A DNA stretch of 64,000 nucleotides from Faucicola sp902506215 (GTDB lineage Bacteria; Pseudomonadota; Gammaproteobacteria; Pseudomonadales; Moraxellaceae). Position numbers and translations under genes: made by a program. The notes below the pieces were generated by a model. The model had not been told where the DNA came from, searched no databases, and saw nothing but the letters and a program-made list of their open reading frames with translations. This document shows, one piece after another, positions 9,380-17,992 of the stretch; positions within the stretch are counted from its first letter, which is position 1; each line of letters begins with the position of its first letter. The DNA lies in contig CP069437.1 of assembly GCA_016888885.1 (NCBI GenBank), positions 2,232,001-2,296,000 on the forward strand. Reading direction: 5' to 3'.

Positions 9380-9468
9380 TGGTTGGCGATTTACGCCATT
9401 CAACAGGGCATTTTATTGCTGTTATTTCTAAATTTTAATTATATCGTTCATGTCTGTAGGGGGTCAAA

Positions 9469-10341
9469 ATGAAGAAACCTATGTCGCCACACGCACCACT
9501 AATTGTGTCGATTGCCGTTGCCATGCTGATTGTTGTGGTATGGTTTTTGGGGTCAGCAAAACCCAAGCAAGTGCCACATTATGCCACACCTCAGCAAAAA
9601 GAATACGCTATTTTGGTCGGCGATTTGTCCGAAGATGGCAAAACTATTCCTGATAAGCCATCGGATTTTCCGACCCCTGCCAAGTTTGCCAAGTTGGTGT
9701 GGACGCAGTTATCTGACCCATTTTATGACAAAGGTCCAAATAATAAAGGCATTGGGCTACAACTGGGCTATTCATTGGGGCGGGTGCTAGTAGGGTACTT
9801 GCTTGCAGTGTTGGTAGCGTTGCCGTTGGGTTATTTGATTGGTATTTCGCCCTTATTGTCCAAAGTATTAACCCCTTATATCCAGCTATTAAAGCCGATT
9901 TCGCCCTTGGCGTGGATGCCGATTGCGTTATATACCATTAAAGATTCCAATTTATCGGCGATTTTTGTAATTTTTATCTGCTCTTTGTGGCCAATGTTGA
10001 TGAATACTGCCTTTGGTATCAGTAACGTGCGTAAAGAATGGATAAATGTCGCCGCCACGTTAGAGGTCAAACCGATGCGAAAAGCCTTTCAAATTATGCT
10101 ACCTGCCGCTGCCCCTGCGATTATCACAGGAATGCGAATTTCAATGGGAATTGCATGGTTGGTGATTGTGGCGGCCGAAATGTTGGTGGGTGGCACAGGG
10201 ATTGGCTATTATTTATGGAATCAATGGAATAACTTGTCATTGGGTAATGTGATTTTTGCGGTACTTATCATTGGCGTGGTGGGTATGCTACTGGATATGG
10301 CATTTGTTCGCTTACAAAAAGCCGTGAGTTATGTGGAGTAA
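9469..10341 (+). CDS. ABC transporter permease, NrtB/CmpB/SsuC type
   Basis: 290 residues with an N-terminal membrane helix (LIVSIAVAMLIVVVWFLG), a periplasmic segment of about 80 residues, and then a five- to six-helix BPD_transp_1 domain. The cytoplasmic EAA-like loop that docks the ATPase reads VAATLEVKPMRKAFQIMLP. It lies between the binding protein and the ATPase genes, completing the importer. The start at 9469 follows a GGGGTC-type ribosome site. Permeases of this family take up nitrate, cyanate, bicarbonate, taurine or sulfonates. Confidence 0.87.
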   Translation: MKKPMSPHAPLIVSIAVAMLIVVVWFLGSAKPKQVPHYATPQQKEYAILVGDLSEDGKTIPDKPSDFPTPAKFAKLVWTQLSDPFYDKGPNNKGIGLQLGYSLGRVLVGYLLAVLVALPLGYLIGISPLLSKVLTPYIQLLKPISPLAWMPIALYTIKDSNLSAIFVIFICSLWPMLMNTAFGISNVRKEWINVAATLEVKPMRKAFQIMLPAAAPAIITGMRISMGIAWLVIVAAEMLVGGTGIGYYLWNQWNNLSLGNVIFAVLIIGVVGMLLDMAFVRLQKAVSYVE

Positions 10342-10351
10342 GGAGAATAGA

Positions 10352-11260
10352 ATGAAAAATACTGTTTCAACGGCTGCTTCAGCCAAAGCCATACAACGCC
10401 CATTGATTGAAGTGCGAAACTTAGCCAAACGCTACACCCCAGCTCATCCAAACGTGTTTGAAGGCATTAACTTTAACATTGATCAAAATGAATTTATCTG
10501 CGTGATTGGGCATTCTGGTTGTGGTAAATCTACCATCTTGAACATCTTGGCAGGGCTAGAAAATTCCACCAACGGCACGATTGTTATGAGTGGAAAAGAA
10601 GTCACAGGACCAAGCCTTGATAGGGGTGTGGTGTTCCAAGGTCACGCCTTGTTGCCGTGGCTCACGGTGCGAGGAAATATCTTGTTTGCGTTACGATCGC
10701 GTTATCCCAATATGAAAAAGAAAGAGCTCGAGCAAAAAGTTGAGCATTATATCGGCTTGGTCGGGCTACAACCTGCGTTAAATAAAAAACCTTCTGAACT
10801 ATCAGGCGGTATGAAGCAGCGGGTTGGTATTGCTCGGGCATTTTCGGTTGCTCCCAAAATGCTGTTTATGGATGAGCCGTTTGGAGCATTGGATGCTTTA
10901 ACTCGAGGTAAAATCCAAGACGAACTGGTAAAAATCGTCAATGAAACCCAGCAAACCGTGTATATGATTACCCATGATATTGACGAAGCGATTTTACTGG
11001 CTGACCGCATTTTTTTGATGAGTAATGGACCGCAAGCCACCATTGCTGAGATTGTGATGAATACCATCCCTAAACCTCGTAGCCGAGAAAGCATGCATCA
11101 CGACCCGCAATTTTATCGACTGCGTAATCATTTGCTGGACTTTTTGGTACATCGATCCAAGCAAATGCAAGCCGAAGGCTACCGTCTGCCAGAGCCCGTG
11201 GTGGTATACCCAGGGCTGGAAGCCAGTGAAGATGATGCGCTAATTACTAAACAGTTGTAA
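10352..11260 (+). CDS. ABC transporter ATP-binding protein, NrtD/SsuB type
   Basis: 302 residues from the ATG at 10352, which has a clear AAGGAG ribosome site; an upstream in-frame ATG at 10331 lies inside the permease gene and lacks one. Walker A GHSGCGKST at 53-61, signature LSGGMKQRVGIARAF, Walker B MLFMDEPFGALDAL and the H-loop MITHDIDEA are all intact. The C-terminal 40-50 residues extend beyond the core, as in CmpD/NrtD. It is the last gene before a strong terminator and energises the importer formed with the two preceding genes. Confidence 0.92.
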   Translation: MKNTVSTAASAKAIQRPLIEVRNLAKRYTPAHPNVFEGINFNIDQNEFICVIGHSGCGKSTILNILAGLENSTNGTIVMSGKEVTGPSLDRGVVFQGHALLPWLTVRGNILFALRSRYPNMKKKELEQKVEHYIGLVGLQPALNKKPSELSGGMKQRVGIARAFSVAPKMLFMDEPFGALDALTRGKIQDELVKIVNETQQTVYMITHDIDEAILLADRIFLMSNGPQATIAEIVMNTIPKPRSRESMHHDPQFYRLRNHLLDFLVHRSKQMQAEGYRLPEPVVVYPGLEASEDDALITKQL

Positions 11261-11280
11261 TTTAAGCGTTTTTTAAAAAA

Positions 11281-11307
11281 ACCTGCTGATTTAGCAGGTT
11301 TTTTTAT
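11281..11307 (+). terminator. Rho-independent terminator of the transporter operon
   Basis: Stem ACCTGCTGATTTAGCAGGT followed by seven T residues, 20 bp behind the ATPase stop codon. It separates the osmC-ABC transcript from the cyanase-rhodanese transcript, which has its own sigma-54 promoter. Confidence 0.9.
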
Positions 11308-11321
11308 GGTTTAAAATGACA

Positions 11322-11348
11322 AAATTAACAACATTGACAAAGATAACA
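11322..11348. promoter_or_regulatory. Putative enhancer site for the sigma-54 activator (cyanase promoter)
   Basis: This 27-bp segment matches 4524-4550 at 23 of 27 positions and ends 73 bp before the -24 box. The inverted pair ATAACA...TGTTAT at about 11342-11365 follows. The repeat at two sigma-54 promoters supports one shared activator. Confidence 0.6.
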
Positions 11349-11421
11349 TTTTGTTGAATTTGTTATACATCAGATATTGTTATTTATAAAAATATTTTTT
11401 TAAATCAATTACTTAAAAATC

Positions 11422-11438
11422 TGGCATAGACTTTGCTA
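11422..11438 (+). promoter_or_regulatory. Sigma-54 (-24/-12) promoter of cynS-rhodanese
   Basis: TGGCATAGACTTTGCTA has GG and GC exactly 10 bp apart (11423-11424 and 11435-11436). Transcription would start near 11450, leaving an unusually long leader of about 195 nt before the cyanase ATG. I see no clear riboswitch or hairpin in that leader. Confidence 0.85.
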
Positions 11439-11644
11439 TATAAACAGTAACACTGTAAGAAATTAAAGCTTACTTTTTTGCAGGGACATTTTAATTTGTT
11501 TTATAGCCAACTAAATTCATTTTAAGACAAGGGAAGTGAGCGAAGATATTACAAGTAGTCCATCAAGCAAGCTTGACTCTACATTGAAATGAATTTGAAA
11601 CACTAGATTTATCACAACACCCACCACTCACCAAGGAGATTACC

Positions 11645-12094
11645 ATGATTAAAAGTCGTATTGAAGTTACTGAAAAAATCGTTGCTACCAAAGTTGTCAA
11701 ACAATTGACATGGGAAGGCATTGCTAAAGAAGTGGGCTTGAGCAAAGAGTGGGTGACCGCGGGCTGCTTGGGTCAAATGCAGTTTAACGACGAACAAGCC
11801 AAAATTCTTGCCAAAATCTTTGACCTGACCGAAGACGAAACCAAATGGCTCAAAGTCGTACCTTACAAAGGTAGCCTACCAACATCAGTACCGACTGACC
11901 CATTGGTTTATCGCTTATACGAAGTGATTAGCGTGTACGGTTTGACCATGAAAGAGTTGATTCACGAAGAATTTGGCGACGGTATCATGAGTGCGATTGA
12001 TTTTTCAATGGATATTCAACGTGAGAACAACCCAGCGGGCGATCGTGTGAATATCGCTTTATCAGGTAAATTCTTACCTTACAAATCTTACTAA
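11645..12094 (+). CDS. cynS: Cyanate hydratase (cyanase)
   Basis: 149 residues, close to the 156 of the E. coli enzyme, with strong identity throughout. It converts cyanate plus bicarbonate to ammonia and two CO2 (via carbamate). The catalytic triad is intact: Arg90, Glu93 (YRLYE) and Ser116 in MSAIDFSMDI. The N-terminal helical bundle (LTWEGIAKEVGLSKEWVTAG) and the C-terminal decamer-forming segment are present. The start has a strong AAGGAG ribosome site. It follows a sigma-54 promoter, and the rhodanese gene lies 88 bp downstream. Cyanate detoxification or use of cyanate as nitrogen source is expected. Confidence 0.96.
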   Translation: MIKSRIEVTEKIVATKVVKQLTWEGIAKEVGLSKEWVTAGCLGQMQFNDEQAKILAKIFDLTEDETKWLKVVPYKGSLPTSVPTDPLVYRLYEVISVYGLTMKELIHEEFGDGIMSAIDFSMDIQRENNPAGDRVNIALSGKFLPYKSY

Positions 12095-12182
12095 TTGTTT
12101 GCTCCACCTCAAGGCTCAAGCCGTCTGGTTTGACCTTGCTATCTTAAAATTCTTTTCATCCGACTTTCATAAGGGGTACGCC

Positions 12183-13055
12183 ATGCAATTAACTGACATC
12201 ATCATCTCACCGACTGATTTAGACGCTTTAACCAAACAAACCAAAACCGTGATTATCGACACTCGAGATGCAGACAGCTATCAGACAGGGCATATTCCCA
12301 ATGCCGTGAATTTGCGAGAAATTTTCACTTTTTTGGCGACGTCCGATGAACAAGGTATTCGTGATATGAAAGACACCTTCAAACAAAAATTGGGCGAAGC
12401 AGGTATTTGTGGGGAAGAAATGGTTATTTTGTACGAAGATGCGTTAAACAATGGTTTTGGTCAGTCTTGTCGTGGTTATTTTTTATTACACTGGCTTGGC
12501 TATCCAAATATCAAAGTATTAAACGGTGGTTATCAAGGTTATGTCGCTGCAGGCTTACCTGTTTCTACCGAAAATACCGTACCAACGTCCGCCCAATTTC
12601 CAGACAATTTGACCGAAAATGATGTAATGGCGGATTATAAACAAGTGCTAACTGCGGTAAAAGACGATACTGTCTTACTCGATGTGCGTGATGTGGTGGA
12701 ATGGATTGGTGAAAGCTCAAGCCCTTATGGTGTCGATTTTGCACCACGTAAGGGCAGAATCCCGACTTCTCGTTGGATAGAGTGGTATCGTTTTATGAAA
12801 CCATCCGCACAAGGGGCGGTGATGAAAACTCCAAGCGAAGTAAAAGCCGAATGTGACTCGGTGGGTATCAGTAAAGACGATGAAATCATCATCTATTGCT
12901 TTAAAGGTGCGAGAGCATCGAATACCTTTTTGGCACTTAAACAAGCAGGCTATGACAAGTTAAAAATTTATTTTGGCTCTTGGAATGAATGGTCTCGCAT
13001 CGATGAATTACCGATTGAAAACGGTGTAAACAGCGATACTCGTTTATCCGCTTGA
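12183..13055 (+). CDS. Two-domain sulfurtransferase (rhodanese)
   Basis: 290 residues from ATG 12183, which is preceded by AAGGGG; the open frame extends to 12099 without a ribosome site. Two rhodanese domains: an inactive N-terminal one (TVIIDTRDADSYQTGHIPNA) and a C-terminal catalytic one with the active-site loop CFKGARAS (Cys near 238). The loop resembles thiosulfate sulfurtransferases (CRKGVxx) more than mercaptopyruvate enzymes (CGSGVTA). Such enzymes move sulfane sulfur from thiosulfate to cyanide, giving thiocyanate, or to thiols. Pairing with cyanase and a persulfide-dioxygenase-like protein fits metabolism of S/N one-carbon compounds. Confidence 0.9.
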   Translation: MQLTDIIISPTDLDALTKQTKTVIIDTRDADSYQTGHIPNAVNLREIFTFLATSDEQGIRDMKDTFKQKLGEAGICGEEMVILYEDALNNGFGQSCRGYFLLHWLGYPNIKVLNGGYQGYVAAGLPVSTENTVPTSAQFPDNLTENDVMADYKQVLTAVKDDTVLLDVRDVVEWIGESSSPYGVDFAPRKGRIPTSRWIEWYRFMKPSAQGAVMKTPSEVKAECDSVGISKDDEIIIYCFKGARASNTFLALKQAGYDKLKIYFGSWNEWSRIDELPIENGVNSDTRLSA

Positions 13056-13084
13056 TGCTTTGTGAGTTAATTATTTACTAAGCC

Positions 13085-13124
13085 CTTGACTGTTTTTGAT
13101 AACAGCCTATCAAAAACAGTCAAA
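13085..13124. terminator. Long inverted repeat behind the rhodanese gene
   Basis: CTTGACTGTTTTTGATA pairs with TATCAAAAACAGTCAAAG around a 6-nt loop, giving a stem of about 16 bp just after the stop codon. There is no T-run, but the U-rich stem could act as a bidirectional terminator or 3' stabiliser. Confidence 0.55.
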
Positions 13125-13416
13125 GTGCAAATACTCCAAACTTAAAACAACATTAAAGTATTTACAAAAGGCAATTACACAAAATTATCTACACGCTCAA
13201 ACTGTGAGCGTCATTTAAATTCGAGCCTTCAATTTACCAATCTTGCTTTTATCGCTTTGTTATTAAAAAGATTGTGAACAGGTTCTTAGGCAAATGACAC
13301 AGTGTTTTAAGCACGATTGTTTGTCACGCTAAACGATTAAACAGCGATGTCGCATACAAGGACAGGTGTGTCAGCCAATAGGATATTGATAAGCTGTTAC
13401 TGCATGTTTGAAAAAA

Positions 13417-13540
13417 ATAATACCAAACCCAATAATTAAAATATTCTTTGAGTAGGGTGCATTCTATGCAACATTAAATACAGTGCCTCTGCTTTGGTGC
13501 GTAAAACGCACCCTACAATACTTTTTGGGTTTGGTATAAT
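13417..13540. repeat. MITE-like palindromic repeat containing the GTAGGGTGCG/CGCACCCTAC hairpin
   Basis: Outer ends ATAATACCAAACCCA (13417-13431) and the complement of ATTATACCAAACCCA (13526-13540) are near-perfect inverted repeats. Inside is a second pair: GTAGGGTGCATTCTATGCA and TGGTGCGTAAAACGCACCCTAC. The inner motif recurs at 36827-36889 and, in weaker form, at 37846-37907 and 55333-55363, so it belongs to a dispersed family. At about 124 bp with no ORF it looks like a non-autonomous element; it may also terminate the leftward GTPase operon. Confidence 0.6.
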
Positions 13541-13584
13541 AGGGCTTGTTCAGATGCTTACAATACCACTATCTACTGCCCTAA

Positions 13585-13863
13585 TTACTTAACTTGGTTA
13601 TTATCACGTTGCAACTTATGACAAATTTCAATATTCATGTTAACAAATACATCCCAAGTATAGAAGTTCGTTAAATATGCGTCATAATAATCTTCCACTC
13701 GGCAAACAATAGGACGATTGTTATAAATTTTACATAAATGCGTATTTTCGTCAAAAAATTGACATATACCGTCACCTCGATTTAGGAAGTTGGTCTCAGC
13801 ACTTAGGTGGACACTGCGACAACAATGTCCACAGGTATTGCAAGGGAATGGGGTCTTATTCAT
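13585..13863 (-). CDS. YkgJ-type cysteine-cluster protein
   Basis: 92 residues with the cysteine-cluster signature of the YkgJ/UPF0153 family: CNTCGHCC at Cys8-Cys15, then GDGICQFFDENTHLCKIYNNRPIVCR. These proteins are thought to bind zinc or an Fe-S cluster; biochemical roles are poorly known. Its start codon overlaps the stop of the upstream GTPase gene (TAATG), so it is translationally coupled to the GTPase operon and probably belongs to that system. Confidence 0.75.
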   Translation of the reverse strand: MNKTPFPCNTCGHCCRSVHLSAETNFLNRGDGICQFFDENTHLCKIYNNRPIVCRVEDYYDAYLTNFYTWDVFVNMNIEICHKLQRDNNQVK

Positions 13864-15518
13864 TATAATAATTGATAAAGATTTTGTTTGATTTGCATAA
13901 GTTGTCCCAAGTACTCAGTATTTTTAGACTCCTCTGAGCCAAAGCGTTGAGAAATGCTATTTAACTCATTAGAAATATGGTCAAAAAATTCATTAATCGT
14001 TTGATTAGTGGCAATTGTTAGCGAATTAGAAAATTGATTGCTAATTTCATTACTGTAGTCTTCAATCTTACGCTCTCTTAACTCTCTTGCCTTATCCATG
14101 GCTTCTTTCTCTTGGCGAAGTGCTTTAGTGCTTTCATCTTCAGAGAGTAAATCTTTAGCAGCCATACCTATGCTTATTGCCACCCCAGCGAATGGAATAA
14201 TTTTTCCTACCGCTTGACCTGCCCACTTCTCCATTGTTTTTGTGCCAACGCCTTTCATTAGTGTTGGTAAATAACTTTTAAGGGTTTGTAGCCCTGTGAC
14301 AATGTGTTCGGGTTTAATCTGCGTAGAAAGTGTAGTAGCTAGGCTTGTTATTTTATTCGCATCTATAGATGATGCTGGAATTTCAGCATTTAAAGTATCC
14401 TTCTTTGCTGGTTCAGCAGTATTAGATAGATCAATATCAACCGTAGGACGATCTACTGCTAATTTAGGGATTTCTATTTGCAGTTTATTAATATCATGCT
14501 GAATTTCAACGCTTAAATTTTCAAGAATGGCTTTAAATTTCATATCAATAATATCACTATTGCTTTTAAACCAATCTTCTAACTTAGCAGTGAAATTAGG
14601 GTCTTCATTATACAGCCAAGATTTAACTTGTTGATAAAGTTGTCTCTTGTAATCTTCAATAAGAGAAAATACCACTTCACGAGTCTGAATTTTATCACTA
14701 GCAATTTTTAACAGTAAAATGTCATATTTTTTGACTAATTCACTCACTGAATGACTTTTGATTGCATTTTCTAATGTAGTAATAAAATTAGTTAATTCAC
14801 TTTCTAAGCGTTGGCAAATATCATGTTGTGAAGTAGCTTCGATAAATTGGTTAAGTTCATGCTCGAATGCGACATAACCGCTATGCTCAAGCAGTTTGGG
14901 TTTATTTTCTAGCTTTGCTTTTAAGGCAGTTTTGGCATTGATTTTAATAATTGGAATATGTTTAAGGGTATCTGTTAACCCTCGCTTTTCTGCTATGTCT
15001 TGCAGTATTTGATAAGTTTGGTCTTTTAACTTTATATAATCATCATCAGGCATTTGATTTTTATCATTAAATACCAAAAATACTTTCTTGCGTTTCTCAA
15101 CTAAACCCATTAACGTACTAAGGGTCTTTTGCTCTTCACCTGCTCCAAGCGGATTAACCACAAAAATTACGATATCTGCTTTGATTAAATGCTCATGGGT
15201 TGTTTCTTCATGCTGTTTTGGGGCATCAATGCCTGGGGTATCGGTGATTTTGAATGCGCCACATTGGTAATCTGTGACTTTATCTGTCAGTGGTATATCC
15301 CCCATTTCAGCAACTTCTTTGCCAGCAATGGCATTGATAAGGGTGCTTTTGCCTGCGTTATACACGCCATACACCATGATGCTAATATCAGGATTTTGGA
15401 TTTTCTCTTCAAAGATTGTGGATAATTTAGAGAAATCTTGTACACCGTAACCTGTGGTTGCCACTAAGGGCTTAAGTTGTTGGTAACCGTCAAATAATTT
15501 AGTGATATGAATAAACAT
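13863..15518 (-). CDS. Dynamin-like GTPase A
   Basis: 551 residues. P-loop GVYNAGKST at 51-59, switch II DTPG at 93-96, and a likely G4 at NDKN (151-154) give a complete GTPase domain in the first 250 residues. A long helical region follows. A hydrophobic glycine-containing stretch (GKIIPFAGVAISIGMAAKDLL, about residues 440-462) may be a membrane paddle, and a charged coiled-coil tail ends the protein. This layout suits bacterial dynamin-like proteins that bind or remodel membranes, often working in pairs. Only 9 bp separate it from GTPase B. The nucleotide site appears intact. Confidence 0.8.
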   Translation of the reverse strand: MFIHITKLFDGYQQLKPLVATTGYGVQDFSKLSTIFEEKIQNPDISIMVYGVYNAGKSTLINAIAGKEVAEMGDIPLTDKVTDYQCGAFKITDTPGIDAPKQHEETTHEHLIKADIVIFVVNPLGAGEEQKTLSTLMGLVEKRKKVFLVFNDKNQMPDDDYIKLKDQTYQILQDIAEKRGLTDTLKHIPIIKINAKTALKAKLENKPKLLEHSGYVAFEHELNQFIEATSQHDICQRLESELTNFITTLENAIKSHSVSELVKKYDILLLKIASDKIQTREVVFSLIEDYKRQLYQQVKSWLYNEDPNFTAKLEDWFKSNSDIIDMKFKAILENLSVEIQHDINKLQIEIPKLAVDRPTVDIDLSNTAEPAKKDTLNAEIPASSIDANKITSLATTLSTQIKPEHIVTGLQTLKSYLPTLMKGVGTKTMEKWAGQAVGKIIPFAGVAISIGMAAKDLLSEDESTKALRQEKEAMDKARELRERKIEDYSNEISNQFSNSLTIATNQTINEFFDHISNELNSISQRFGSEESKNTEYLGQLMQIKQNLYQLL

Positions 15519-15527
15519 ATAAGTTCC

Positions 15528-17393
15528 TTATTGAAGCTTTTTATCGATTTCGGTAAGTTTTTGGTGAAATTGTTTTTGTAAAGTATTAATTTCCACTTTA
15601 ATATTGCCCATAAATTCGCTAGCTTCAGCGACGGATTTTTCTAATAAGACGGTTTGAAAGTTTGCCATTTGGTTATTGATAGATTGTTCAAATAGCTCAT
15701 GATGTTTTAACTTGATATCTGATAGATTGTCGCCAATATTCACAGTTACCTCACCAAGTTCTCGACTGGCATCATCACCTGTGGCATTACCTGCCATACC
15801 CCCCAAAGTAGAGCCAAGCGTTGCTCCAGCAATAGCTCCACCTGGAATAGGAGAAAAAAATCCTGCTACCGCCCCTAATGCCCCGCCAATCAATGCCCCC
15901 CAACCTGAATTACGGCTCTTTGTACCCGCTCTGACACTTTTAACAAAAGTTTCTTTTTTCTTTTCTATCTCAAATGTAGGTAAATTAAGCGTTTCACTAT
16001 TATCCATTGCTGCAAGCATACTCTCACTGAAATCTGCCATAACATCTTGAATAATATGGTGTTGGGCTTTGATAATTAATTGTTGTTTTTCTTTATTTAA
16101 GCTCTCTTGCAAGTTTTTAAGTTTTAATTGAATTTGATGCTCATCATCACGGTAAGCTTCAAGTTCAGAAAATTTTTCATTGATAAGTGCCATTACTTGA
16201 TTTTTAACCCATCCTGTTTGCTTGCTAACCGCAGGGGGAATATTATTTTTTAGTTCATCAAGTGGCTTATTAAATTCTCCCAATGAATTTTCATAACTTT
16301 GTAAATCTTTAATAAAGGTATTGAGATAGGTTCTAAAGCCTCTCAGCGGTGTTTGTTGCTTGATTTTTATGCCATCCGTTTTAGCTAGGGTTTGCAAAAT
16401 CTCAAATAACTGTCCCATACCACTATCATCAAAGGCTTTTTTTTCTGTTTCATGCTCTTGAGCATAGCGAGCCGAGAAAGAAATCATCTCAATATTATCC
16501 CGAATCGCTTTTAGTTCTGGTACATTATCTAAGGCTTGACGAACCGCCTGCTGTTGCTGTTGTCGAGTAGCTAACTTTTTCATGACAACTACTTTAACAA
16601 TATCACCATCCTCATTTTCATCTTCTTCAACTTCGTCACTTCCTGTGATTAAGATAATAATGCGTTTATCATCTCGATGAAGCTGGGCGATTTCTTTAAT
16701 ATCACTTTCTCGCCCTGGTGAATCAGATTTCATCGTGTATAAGATTAAGTCTGCCTGTTGCACAAAGTCTTTAGCGAGTTGTCCATTTTCTTCATTCACA
16801 GAATGTAAGCCTGGCGAATCTACCCATGTTAGACCTGGTAAAGAAAAACTTTGAATTGAGCTGGTAGCCTCTGTTGCTCCTACTCGAAATTCTTGTTTAT
16901 TTTCAGCTTCTTTATGCTTATCACCACTTTTTACTGTGGTATTTTCATGGGAATGATAAATAGGTTGTAGAGCTTTCGGCGTGGCTTGCTTTTGTTCAGA
17001 CGTGGGGTCAGTATTGCCCCACGCCATATAGTTACCTAACGAACTTTTGCCAGATTTTACTTTACCGAACACAAATACTAGTAATGAGTCATTAAAACCT
17101 TCCCGAAACTTTACACCCTTATCCTGTTGAGCAATACGTTTAGTCCATTGCTCGTTGGTATCTTCGATAAGGTTGATAAAGCCTTCAATCGGCTTTGCTA
17201 ACGGGTTATTATCAGCAAATTTAGTTTTTGCTCGGGTCAGATGACTAGTAACCTTTTTTTGGAAATCCAGACATTGTTGATTGAATTCTTGCTCCTGTTG
17301 TTTGGCTTGAGCGAGTGATTGATCAAATTCTTTCTGTAAATCACCAAAGGTAGTCAATAAGTCATTACGGGCGTTGTGTGCGATAGCTTTCAA
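15528..17393 (-). CDS. Dynamin-like GTPase B with glycine-zipper membrane segment
   Basis: 621 residues. About 100 residues of coiled coil precede the GTPase core: P-loop GKVKSGKSS at 110-118, DSPG at 192-195, and a candidate G4 TGSD at 250-253. Large helical regions follow. Near residues 505-555 a glycine-rich hydrophobic run (GGALGAVAGFF, GGAIAGATLGSTLGGMAG) resembles a glycine-zipper membrane insertion. It is the partner-sized neighbour of GTPase A, and adjacent unequal dynamin pairs are common in bacteria. It has no recognisable ribosome or tRNA-modification domain. Confidence 0.8.
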   Translation of the reverse strand: MKAIAHNARNDLLTTFGDLQKEFDQSLAQAKQQEQEFNQQCLDFQKKVTSHLTRAKTKFADNNPLAKPIEGFINLIEDTNEQWTKRIAQQDKGVKFREGFNDSLLVFVFGKVKSGKSSLGNYMAWGNTDPTSEQKQATPKALQPIYHSHENTTVKSGDKHKEAENKQEFRVGATEATSSIQSFSLPGLTWVDSPGLHSVNEENGQLAKDFVQQADLILYTMKSDSPGRESDIKEIAQLHRDDKRIIILITGSDEVEEDENEDGDIVKVVVMKKLATRQQQQQAVRQALDNVPELKAIRDNIEMISFSARYAQEHETEKKAFDDSGMGQLFEILQTLAKTDGIKIKQQTPLRGFRTYLNTFIKDLQSYENSLGEFNKPLDELKNNIPPAVSKQTGWVKNQVMALINEKFSELEAYRDDEHQIQLKLKNLQESLNKEKQQLIIKAQHHIIQDVMADFSESMLAAMDNSETLNLPTFEIEKKKETFVKSVRAGTKSRNSGWGALIGGALGAVAGFFSPIPGGAIAGATLGSTLGGMAGNATGDDASRELGEVTVNIGDNLSDIKLKHHELFEQSINNQMANFQTVLLEKSVAEASEFMGNIKVEINTLQKQFHQKLTEIDKKLQ

Positions 17394-17411
17394 AATGGCA
17401 GTCCTTTTGCG

Positions 17412-17966
17412 TTAGCCGATAAGTTTTTTTAAATTAGCAATACTTTTATCTAGTTGTTTGATTTCGTTATCAATATCGTTAATAGATTTTTGCGTATCAA
17501 GCCATTCTTTCTTTTGATTAACTTCGGTTTGGTAAAGTTCCTGAAAAATCGCTAAACTATCGGCCAATTTTGATACGTTAAAAATACTCCATTCTTTATT
17601 AATAGCATGGCTAGAGTTAATTGATGTTTTCCAGTCAGTTTTTTGCTTAAGAATAGATTTTATCTCTTCTAAGTTAGGTGTGAATGCTGAGAAATAAGCA
17701 AGTTTTGACAAGTTGCTGTTTAGAACGGATTTTTGATTATCAAGATAGCGTGATAGTTCAAGCGTGATTTCTTCCTTACGCTCTTTTTTAATCTTGGCAA
17801 GTCTTTCTTTCTCTGCCTTACGTTCTAATTCTCGTCTTTTTTCGTCATCCTCTCGACTTGAGGACGAATTTGAACTACTGCTTGATGAATCATCATCACT
17901 TAGTGCGGCAACAACGACAGCTCCTAATGCAACGGCAGCTCCTCCAATAATCCATGGTAATGGCAT
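17412..17966 (-). CDS. Membrane-anchored coiled-coil protein of the GTPase operon
   Basis: 184 residues: one N-terminal hydrophobic helix rich in Ala/Gly/Val (WIIGGAAVALGAVVVAAL), an Asp/Ser tract, then highly charged coiled coil (EDDEKRRELERKAEKERLAKI) to the end. I do not recognise a family. Its position between GTPases D and B, with gaps of 26 and 18 bp, suggests a structural or membrane-tethering partner. Confidence 0.7.
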   Translation of the reverse strand: MPLPWIIGGAAVALGAVVVAALSDDDSSSSSSNSSSSREDDEKRRELERKAEKERLAKIKKERKEEITLELSRYLDNQKSVLNSNLSKLAYFSAFTPNLEEIKSILKQKTDWKTSINSSHAINKEWSIFNVSKLADSLAIFQELYQTEVNQKKEWLDTQKSINDIDNEIKQLDKSIANLKKLIG

Positions 17967-17992
17967 AGTATTCTCCTAATAAATTGATTAAA

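Larger units (their letters stand above)
13056..13584. other. Intergenic region between the cyanase cluster and the GTPase operon
   Basis: Convergent intergenic space of about 530 bp. It holds the inverted repeat at 13085-13124 and a MITE-like palindromic element at 13417-13540. No convincing coding frame, promoter or RNA gene is visible in 13140-13410. Confidence 0.6.
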
